DNA of 62,057 nt, from the NCBI RefSeq assembly GCF_000003815.2, contig NC_049983.1:7199395-7261451 (forward strand), in the 5' to 3' direction. The stretch is from Branchiostoma floridae. Its lineage: Eukaryota; Chordata; Leptocardii; Amphioxiformes; Branchiostomatidae. The position numbers were made by a program, and so were the translations under genes. The notes under the pieces are model-generated. The model saw only the letters and a program-made list of their open reading frames with translations, did no database searches and had not been told where the DNA came from. Every line of letters begins with the position of its first letter. The first letter of the stretch is position 1. Below, piece by piece: positions 54,156 through 62,057 of this stretch.

Positions 54156-56328
54156 ATATACTTGTTCAACAACAATCCCACCGGCAACTAGTATTTAGGA
54201 AAGTGAAAAGTAAAATGAATTGTGTTTCACTTACATCCTTCTGTGGGTGTTCCCTGCAGCTGACTTTCCTGTATTGGTGGGGTCAGTCTGGGCTTTTTGT
54301 TGCTGAAATGGATAAAAAAACACATGATACTAATTAATGTTGTCAAACAGTAGACTAATGGACATTCATAGCAAATAATTATGATGTTGACTGACTATAA
54401 CTAGTGTTGTATAAGTACTGTACATGTATTTCCTGAATTCGTCACTGTATTTTTAAGTTCACAAGTTTGCTTTTACTTTTCCTCTGTGAACATAACATGA
54501 CGGCAAATATTTCAAACTGTACACATACCTCATAGCTGTACATACTGTGTTTGCAGTGAACTTAAAATCACATGGCAATCTAGGTACTGTGGTAGTAGCC
54601 AAATATTTATTTATTCACTGATCTTTTGGGTGATCATTTGGTTTGTAAAACTGATTTTCATGATAGCCCAGTTACAGAATAAAATATATAAAACAATGTA
54701 CAAAAGAAAATGCTTAACCACAGACAACAAACACGAGTCCAATGCATGTATAAGTTACAAATAATGGAACAAAGTACTCAAAAGAACTTACATAATAACA
54801 ACCCATCATAATAACAGATATATAATATAGTCAATCTATGGACAAAATAACAGAAGGTAATATTAGCAAACAAAAGGCAAAATGAATCATAACTCAAATG
54901 AAGTTAAGTCATAACAAATCATTATCATAATCCAGTCATTTCATAGGTCTTTTGGGGTTAAGGCCTGATTGACTGTTTTCGGTGTGGGTGCTAGTTTTAA
55001 GTCAGGATTTACTGAGTTGTATATTGTAGTACATGTATCTCCAAAAACAAACGTGCGCTGACCTGCTCTTGAAGTGTGGTTTAGTTTGTGTAGGAGATGT
55101 GATTGTCTTGTGTTGTAGCTGTTGATTTCATTCCAGTTTATAAAAACTTTTGTCACTGACTGCTTTTTGCTATACTGTCAAATATAAAATTTAAAAAAAA
55201 AATCAATGGTTTCTAAGCAGTTTCCTGTGTCTAATCCAACAACTCTTACTGAATAAGTTGCTTTTCTACTGAAGAAAATATGCAGGTAAAACTTGTGTGT
55301 TGCAGGTGATTTTGAATGTTCCTAAAAGTATTGCGAACCCTGCATATGACATAATGCCTGCACTAGTGCAGGTTTTCACCCCCCACCCCCAAAATTAAAA
55401 ATGCTCATGTAACATTTGCTAAAGCACTAAAATATAAGCTTTCATTTCACGGGCTGCTAATTCAAAGCCCTGTTGTGTTTCTGCTCCAGACAATATCTAC
55501 TAGTACACAGTTTTGAAAATCATCAGACATGTGTATTACTAGTAAATAATAGTGCAAAGTGTTTGTAGACTTTTTGTGCATTATGTACTTCTTTTATTTG
55601 TGTTTCACCTTACATGGCACCGACACAAAAGTGACAGTAAGTCTTACCACTCATTCTGCTGTACATGACGTTTCATTGGCGTCCTGACTGGCGCGGCGTC
55701 GGTGCCATCCGCTGGCTGCGGGTCTGGAAACCGTGTCGTTGGTCTCCCATCTTTGAAGTGCTGTTTGAGCCATGTTTGATATAAGTTTGAAAATATCCAC
55801 GTACTACCAAAAATCTTACAGCAGGGTACTACATAGGACCAGGAATAGAGTATGGGTCATATCTGGTGCCTGACAAAATACTGTACAGGTTTCCTTCCCA
55901 CAAATAGCGAAATAAATTCAGGTAAATAGATTGTAGCATTTTGCAAAGGGGAGGGGGGTATTTTGAAGCGCCATAACATCCATGCGGTCATGGCGGCATT
56001 ACAGCACTGCCGAGCGTTACGAGATAAAACAGGGCTATGGTGATATACTAGTAGTACTATATTCATTTCTATGCCCGTTTGTCGATGAAAGTGTGCTAAA
56101 TTTTAGCCGATAACGTATGTGACACTGCTAAACTGCCTGCCTCACCTTTGATCATACGTATTGTGTCCTTCGTGATCTTCGTTACGTTGAGTTGCGAATG
56201 TGGACGACCACAGGCCTTAATCCATCTCATGCATGCATCCATGCGGGTCTTTGGCTTCGGAAAAGGGTAAAAACTGACTCCAGACACCAATCTGAATTGC
56301 AAGTCCCGAAACAACAGACTTTCCCCAT
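52905..56328 (-). pseudogene. THAP / coiled-coil transposase-type gene, broken
   Basis: Likely exons on minus: 56328-56146 (THAP first half), around 55770-55645 (HFKDGRPTTRFPDPQ, THAP second half), around 54304-54236 (NKKPRLTPPIQ, donor GTAAGT), and 53162-52905. The last encodes a strong coiled coil of RENDDLKREKEDL-type heptads, ending ENEELKKHAFSFNVVAGS, as found before the DDE domain of THAP/Harbinger-type transposases. The THAP start MGKVCCFGTCNSD and the following VSFYPFPKPKTR ... RWIKACGRPHSQLN are in different frames, so a small indel lies between 56328 and 56280. The LINE replaces everything after 52905, so no DDE domain is seen. With the YqaJ gene on the other strand this resembles a two-gene DNA transposon of the ISL2EU kind. 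Confidence 0.6.
54156..55640. other. non-coding apart from the THAP-gene exon at 54304-54236
   Basis: AT-rich. The open frame 54941-55156 on minus reads like a piece of a LINE end (NSYNTRQSHLLHKL) but is too short to place. Confidence 0.4.
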
Positions 56329-56454
56329 TGAAACCTATGTAAAATGGCCCCGTTACCCAAGTTCTTGCCCGACAAAATGGCGGATGTCGCTTGGTGGAAA
56401 TGGCGCGCTCTGATTGGTCAATCCGTTAGGTTTGATTGACAGGCCGGATTGGTC

Positions 56455-56515
56455 CATTAGTTGGAAACTCAGAGACCCAGGTTCAATCCTAGGTAAGGCA
56501 TCTTGGTTGGGGCTG
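56455..56515 (+). repeat. SINE fragment with B box
   Basis: GACCCAGGTTCAATCCTAGG followed by TAAGGCATCTTGG resembles the B-box end of the SINE at 3625-3735 (minus). Confidence 0.5.
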
Positions 56516-56822
56516 AAGCCATCTATATGTCTGTGTGCTAAAGGTTACTTACAGTCGCCTAAGTACACAGACATATACACACTGTACACATAGCATAAAC
56601 AAACATATAAAGCATAAACAGACATGTATATACATCCTACAGACACACACACACAACACAAAACTCACTCATAATCAATTACTTTGATTCTTGGTTCGAG
56701 CTTTGGTTCATACTAGTAAATAGATAAAAATCATAATTAAAATAAATAATGATGATAATCATAGCCCCGACCACAGTGTTTTCTGTGAAATACTGAAAGC
56801 GGGATTGGCCAAAACAACTTAC

Positions 56823-57470
56823 CCCTTCACTGAAACAGTCCCTAGATCCATGGCAGTCTTTGCCACCACCTTGCGAGCTGTCCGACAAACAAGCACGCTT
56901 GGGTGTTAGGATGTCAACACTCTTCAAAACGGCATCACCTCCCGCCACTCTGCACTTGTAACCTACGTAAAGAGATGACAAAAATGGCACAATAGTCATG
57001 ATCCCATACATGATACAAAACACTATAGCACCCTGAGTAGTAATTGCATAGCGAGTTATCATTTATTATTGTATGGCTTTCATCTCGCAACAACAAGCTC
57101 AGAACATTTCACCTCAACATTAACATTAACACATAAAAATCATGACTCCTCTTCCCATCATGCATGACTCCCTTGGGACAAAATGGTGGCGCCCAAGGAC
57201 GCCAGCAAAACTAATATAGGTTTAACTATGACTCCAAATCGGCGTAATATCATTCTGAGTTTACAGAGCACTGACTTTTGTGAGATAAGAAAATATATGT
57301 AGAGTACTCTACAAGTCCAAGGGGGTAAAAACACCACAAATTAGAGACTGAGACAACAACAAAGTAATTCTTTTTTTAAATTATGCAAGCACCGTTTGAC
57401 AAAGAAAGCTAGGATTCATCTAAGTCTTACCTATCAACCGGACCTTCAAGACCTTCTCTGTTGCTTCCAT
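56823..57470 (-). CDS. copy C: first two exons of the SAP-like family gene
   Basis: Exon 1 (57470-57431) starts ATG in the context AACCATGGAA and encodes MEATEKVLKVRLI, then donor TAG|GTAAGA. Exon 2 (56962-56823) follows TTACGTAG and encodes YKCRVAGGDAVLKSVDI and TPKRACLSDSSQGGGKDCHG to SEG, then GGG|GTAAGT. The join gives Gly at the border. Exon 2 is a clear paralogue of 3340-3437 in copy A, with 14 extra residues. It ends in phase 0, as the SAP-like exon needs. The nearest such exon on the same strand is 47343-46573, which would make a 9.5-kb intron full of transposons. That link is inferred from order, strand and phase only. Confidence 0.55.
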
Positions 57471-58970
57471 GGTTCACACCAAGCGCGAGTACTATGGTGT
57501 ACTAGTCTAGTATCCTATTAAACACAAACCCTGCACACCAGGCAAGGAAAAACAAAAATTATTTGTCAACGTTACGTCCTTGCACCAGTTGAAGCAAAAA
57601 ATACAGCTGTAGTATCTCTGTCTTCAAAGACACTGTGTTTCCGATATAGTGTATCCGCACTTTGATGCCTAGTTTCCTCCTTTTCTCAACTCATAGCTGA
57701 AGAGAGAAGCGAACGGTCCAAAATCGTGAATGAAAAAACAAAATGGCGCCTAATATAGTATGTTCTTTTTGACCTTTGACCTTTCTGTTATGATGCCAAT
57801 ACCATTTCTGAACAGGTGGTTGTGATATAATAGGGAGTTATAAATCGCTGAAAATGCATAAAAAGAAAACGAATAAATGCAATCTAGAAAGCAACTACCA
57901 CCTCAAATATGCTTTTATTATCTCGGAGATTTAGTCCGTTTTTTATCATAACGTTAACGTTAACGTTATAGGGCAAAATAACTTTGACGGTTCTGTTCTT
58001 ACGGAAGTACGGAAAATAAGTAACGGTTTGTTTCTCCAATGCGTGAAAAGTTATATGACGTTAGAATCACTTAATAAAGAAATAAAATTCATGTTTTATA
58101 TATTCCATTGCTGTCAAAAGCTTTCATCATCAAAAGCTTTATGATCTCTAAATTTGAAAATGTTGAGGTACCACACGGCTTGGGGGTAGGTTACCCGTTA
58201 CCATTTTTTACCATAAGAAAAGTACAGCCATGTCTCTTCTAATGAAAAAAAAAAGGATAGGGTTTGTTATCCCATTCGTCCAACATGATACGCTTTCAAT
58301 ACGATAAAATGAAATAAACCACCAGAGACCAGACTAACATTATACCCATAAATTTTTATTACAGTGTGAACAGTGTAACGTTACATAACAGGATCGAATA
58401 AATGAGATAAATTAATTATCAGTTATTCATTTTCACAACATGGATTTTCATGATATACGTAGTCAGGTGGTGTCTACTTCTTTACTTTTCTCTTGAGAAT
58501 GTTCATGCAATTAGCCCTCGGGCATGGTTTTGTACATTGAAGTATTAACATAATAAGATCCTTTGCGCATATGTCTAAAGCACGCCTATTCCAAATTATA
58601 CTTTATTCCTCTAGACGTTACTATGTGTTATGAGAAGGAGCATGATGAGATTTATTTATTTGGTACATCGCAGCCTATAGGCTGAATTGTGTGATACATT
58701 CCAAGCCCAATTACAATCTTTAAACAGAAGAATAAGATATGCCTACGAGACTCAAAACAGCACAAAGATCATTCTACGATAAAAAGGAATTCAATAGGGT
58801 TACATATGTTCAGATGTCCAGGCCATTTACTTGTTCAACAGTTTCATATGGTATGGGAGGGGAGAGTTTTTGTGTCTATTGGTACGGCATAGTAGTAGAT
58901 TCAGTTTCTGTTTGTTACGTGTGTATCCGGTTAACAATTTCGACCCTTGTCATGCAACATGCTTTGTAAT
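57471..58970. other. upstream of copy C, and 3' flank of the SLC45-like gene
   Basis: The part next to 57470 is the likely promoter side of copy C; no TATA box stands out. AACGTTAACGTTAACGTT at about 57950 is a short self-complementary repeat. At 58630-58740 a fragment resembling a SINE/LINE tail (TTATTTATTTGGTACATCGC) is present. No gene is seen. Confidence 0.4.
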
Positions 58971-61475
58971 CTAGCTAGCCCTGTCATTTTGTATTGTTTG
59001 TAACTCCTCTTCTGTCACGACGATCCTACTTAACGTAAAACAAGCCACCATGCCCAGGAGAGCTGCACACGTGATGTAGGTGGTGACAGAACGGGTGATA
59101 TGTACGATGTACCCCATAAACACAGACAACATGATCTGTGCGAGGTAGTAGCTAGTGTTCAGAGCGGCCATGTGCGCGCCAACGCCAGAAGATTCCGTTG
59201 CTGGACTGTCGAAGGCAAAGAAAATCTGCAAGAGAAATACGATGTTATAGGTGGTATCTCACTGCACTTGGGGTACTGGTGCGGCACTGCAGGGGTTCGA
59301 TTACTCTACGGATTTTAGAGATAAAGAACGAATATTTTCTTACGTTTTGTGTATTTTGCTGTCTTCTAAGTCATACTTTTACGTACTACGCAATATCTAG
59401 ATTATAAAATGTAAAAAAAAAATCGGTGACTGAAAGCAACAGCGCCGCAGTGAACGAACCCAGCAGTGCCGCACCGGTGCCCCAAGTGCAGTGAGATACC
59501 ACCTTATGTCAGTCCACGACAGTCCACAGAAAAATTAAAAAAACATTAGTTCACCTTTATCCGCAGGGTAACCTATATCCGTTGCTTTAGAAGGGGTACC
59601 GAAGGATAATAAGTCGACGGACGGTGTTTTCAAATTGCGTTTGAGAATATTCTTGATAATATTTCAATGAATGAAGACCTTTATTGCACATATATACCCA
59701 CTGGGTTAAGCACAGGTCGCAACGAAAAGAATAGCTGAAAGATACATGAAATACATGTCAACCAGCACAATCATGTTATACTAAGCGAATTCGACTTCTT
59801 GCTTCTGTGTGTATACTGCAAATTGTACAAAGCAGCAGTAAAATGAGCACATATATGCCGTGGATTGAAGAAAAAGTATTACAAAACAGATACTAGTAAT
59901 CAATATCATACAATAGATAGATATAACTTTAAAGAATAAGACGTGAAAGAACAAAAATTAAAAATCTATTTTTGCTAGGGGTGGGTGACGGTACATTTAG
60001 GTCCAGGTCCGGTTCAGGTCCAGAGGATCAGCTACAGCCCATGCCAGGTCCGGACCAGAACCAGAACCTGACTGTCTATGACAACTTGGGCCGGCCGCGG
60101 TGGAACAGGAACGGGCTGGCAATACTCAAAACATTGGTCCAATTTTCAGTTTGGTGGAGTATCCTTGAACTTCCACTGGCGTTTCAAAATTCTATCTTCA
60201 ATAGGTACATAAAACGTACTTGTACTGCAACATAATCATTCTAAGTCAACACTAAGAACCTACCTCTCGTTGTTCATGATAGGTCCCGACCAGCGCGAAC
60301 GGTATGGAGTTGGCAGCAGCGCTGGCAAGCCCTGTCAATGATGACATCATCACGACCATGAGCGGTGTCCTCACGATCACGAGAACAGTCATTCCCACCG
60401 TGAAGATCGCCATGGACAACTGCAGCGTTTTCCTTTCACCAATTCGTTTCACCACGATCTCAAGAAACATGGAGGAGACAGTTGCAGTCACACACTGGAT
60501 AAGGAGACCGAAGCTTGCCATGCGCACGCCCTGGTCGAACAACTTCCTCTCCTCCGACCCAACCACCGCGTGAGGGCGACCGGGGTAGACTGCCTCCCCA
60601 ACAAAGTCAGAGAAGAACTCTATGTAACATAACAGTGCCGCCCACATGAAGAAATGAGCCACTTGCAGTCTCCTAAGCACAGACGGTATTTCCATAGAGT
60701 TTTGGAGACACTTTGGTATTAGTCTAGTGAAGGCAAGCACTGATTGTATGCATGTCCTTGGCACAAAATCACATATTCTGCATCGTCTGTTCTGTGTCAA
60801 TGTCAGATTCTGTGGACTGTCACTTTCCTCGGAGACCTTTTCTTTTGCCTTAAATGCTGTGACACCCAAGGAGAAAACCAAGAGAAGGAAGAGGAGTAGA
60901 AATACTGCTTGTTCTTGTCCTCCCACCCACTCAGCCAGAAAGGAGTTCTCCCGTGAGTCGATGGCTGCGAGTAGGTAGCCGACACTTCCGCCAGCATTCA
61001 TCATGAAGCTGTAAACAAGAAAGCTCCTCTCACTCAAGTCAGTGTTTCCGTATGCGTCCGAGATTAATGCTTCCATCGGTGCCCAACATAATTCGGTACA
61101 ACAGTCTAGAAGAACCACCCCGATCGTCAGAATCAACATGGCATACGGCTTCCCACCTAAAGCGTTCCCTATGAGTTCTCCGTATGGTATAAGGAGAAGA
61201 CTGAGGCAGATTCCAAACGATAATATCAGAATGAACGGACGTCTTCTTCCTAGACTGCTTCGGCACTGGTCTGATGTTACACCGATTGCAGGTACGAGGA
61301 TGAGCGCTAGGAAAGGCCCAACACCGAGGACAAGGCTCATCTGACTGCGTTCCATCCCTGACTTTAGTAACAGCGCCGGTGCAAGGTTGAACCCTGCAGC
61401 GACACAGACTTCTATGCCAAACACGAGGGAGTTCAGAAGCAAGAGTCGCCACAGTGCTGAGATGCTAGCGTCCAT
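58971..61475 (-). CDS. SLC45A3-like (prostein-like) sugar transporter, 488 aa
   Basis: Two coding exons: 61475-60264 (404 codons) and 59225-58971 (84 codons plus stop); donor GAG|GTAGGT, acceptor TCTCTTGCAG, phase 0. The start is MDASISALW at 61475 (GCCATGG); an acceptor CATGTCAG just upstream marks a 5' UTR exon border. About 12 membrane segments. Family marks: FGIEVCVAAGFNLAPALLL (segment 1), VLGVGPFLALILVPAIGVTS then SSLGRRRPFIL (the R-x-G-R-R-R loop of sucrose-type carriers), LLDCCTELCWAPMEALISD, GGSVGYLLAAID, FSDFVGEAVYPG, YDQ/FDQGVRMASFGLLIQC, and in exon 2 VFMGYIVHITRSVTTYI. These match SLC45A3 more closely than other SLC45 members. The family carries sugars with protons across plasma or vesicle membranes. 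The last loop is shorter than in human. Intact; no sign of decay. Confidence 0.85.
59249..59504. mobile_element. MITE copy 2, 3-bp target duplication TAT
   Basis: The left end AGGTGGTATCTCACTGCACT and the right end AGTGCAGTGAGATACCACCT are almost perfect inverted repeats; TAT on both sides. It matches 13913-14165. Sits in the single coding intron of the SLC45A3-like gene, 24 bp from the exon 2 border. Confidence 0.85.
59505..60263 (-). other. rest of the SLC45A3-like intron
   Basis: 59665-59760 looks like a retroelement tail on minus (reverse of GACCTTTATTGCACATATAT). 59980-60070 has GGTCCAGGTCCGG-type repeats. No exon is seen. Confidence 0.45.
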
Positions 61476-62057
61476 GGCAAGAGCCTGACATGCAACAAAT
61501 TTCAGCTTCAAGTGATTTTCAGTAAGGCGTCCGTGGTGAGACTACGTAGGTTACATCATCGTGTTATATAGTCCACTCACTGCTTTAATGGGTCACACGA
61601 AGATTAAAAAGATATACCATTTTACATGGACTGTAATTTATATAATTTATAAGATCATATTTGGTACTACTAAGGGGGCCAGGGCTGGCCATGGTGCACT
61701 GGAAGTTCGTTGAAAAAAAATCCACGACCCTCCGAAATTTTACCATGCCCCCCACCACCTGAAAAAGATGTCATGGCCCTTCCCCTCTCAATTGTTTTAC
61801 CATGGTTCTCCCCCTCTACCTGAAAACAAAATGCCATACCTCCCTGCAGGTATGGTGGTAAATTGGTCGAAAATCGTCGACCCATCGTACCCAACGACGG
61901 TCAGCCTTTTTACCGGAAAACACAGGAAAACACAGGAAAACACACGAAGGAGTGTATAATCTACTGAAATACAGTATGTTTTGATGAGTAAACATTGTAG
62001 CAAGTCTGTTATTACGTTGGGCGGCCCAGGGGTCACGTGGTGAGAGCACGTGACCAT
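61476..62057. other. upstream of the SLC45A3-like gene; repeats
   Basis: Two ~70-bp blocks with ACCATG ... CCACCTGAAAA / CTACCTGAAAA recur at 61740-61840. GGAAAACACAGGAAAACACA at 61916-61945 is a 10-bp tandem repeat shared in reverse with 41686-41718. No gene is supported; the frames at 61670-62057 follow these repeats. Confidence 0.45.

Noticed and set aside
1-62057. CRISPR array, operon or phage-like layout
   Set aside because: Split genes, eukaryotic retroelements and MITEs show a eukaryotic nuclear genome. The tandem repeats found have no spacer pattern.
61670-62057. overlapping Gly/Phe-rich open frames on minus
   Set aside because: They follow two ~70-bp repeat blocks and the GGAAAACACA repeat; no conserved protein.

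Overview
The window looks like nuclear DNA of an invertebrate deuterostome, most likely a lancelet (cephalochordate). Genes are split by many short introns with GT/AG borders. Families include an SLC45A3-like transporter, a WSC/Vps62 secreted protein, DUF3504 recombinase relatives and a RAG1-N-terminus-like module. Much of the rest is decayed transposon sequence of many classes. The species call is inference. There is one assembly gap (44542-44729).

Left part (1-9.5 kb): a Helitron replicase fragment runs in from the left edge and breaks at the HUH motif. Copy A of a three-copy 'SAP-like' nuclear gene family follows (exons 2610-4883), then non-coding DNA with SINEs, MITEs and short tandem repeats. 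Copy A is one arm of an old inverted duplication; the other arm is 35.2-40.1 kb.

Middle (9.6-35.2 kb): a 189-residue secreted protein with a Cys-rich N-terminus and two EF-hands (exons 13184-15754), possibly transcribed from a TATA promoter near 9610. A five-unit, ~0.95-kb tandem array (18.4-24.2 kb) is interrupted by a ~1.4-kb repeat element. A 12-exon gene (24514-35176) encodes a 576-residue secreted protein with two WSC domains and a Vps62/DUF946 domain. Its WSC exon pair was duplicated in tandem, and a third, dead WSC exon lies beside an RTE-like LINE that carries a mariner deletion derivative.

Right part (35-62 kb): copy B of the family (minus strand) splices a SAP-like exon (40009-39074) to a terminal exon (38827-38372) matching the zinc-binding N-terminal region of RAG1; remains of a DUF3504 tyrosine-recombinase domain follow. 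Copy C (minus) is spread over 57470-43606: start exons, SAP-like exon, a small exon, and a long DUF3504 exon that lacks the usual catalytic Arg and Tyr. The ~9.5-kb intron assigned to copy C holds a second mariner derivative and a probable large DNA transposon: an apparently intact SWIM-zinc-finger/YqaJ nuclease gene on plus (48799-54155, four exons) interleaved with a broken THAP/coiled-coil gene on minus (56328-52905) cut by a LINE. The right end holds a two-exon SLC45A3-like transporter gene (61475-58971, minus).

The most interesting theme is modules from DNA recombinases and transposases (RAG1-N, DUF3504, YqaJ, THAP) in and around a duplicated family of probable nuclear, SUMO-motif-bearing proteins. 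All exon joins were worked out by eye from splice signals and phase; none is supported by transcript data here.
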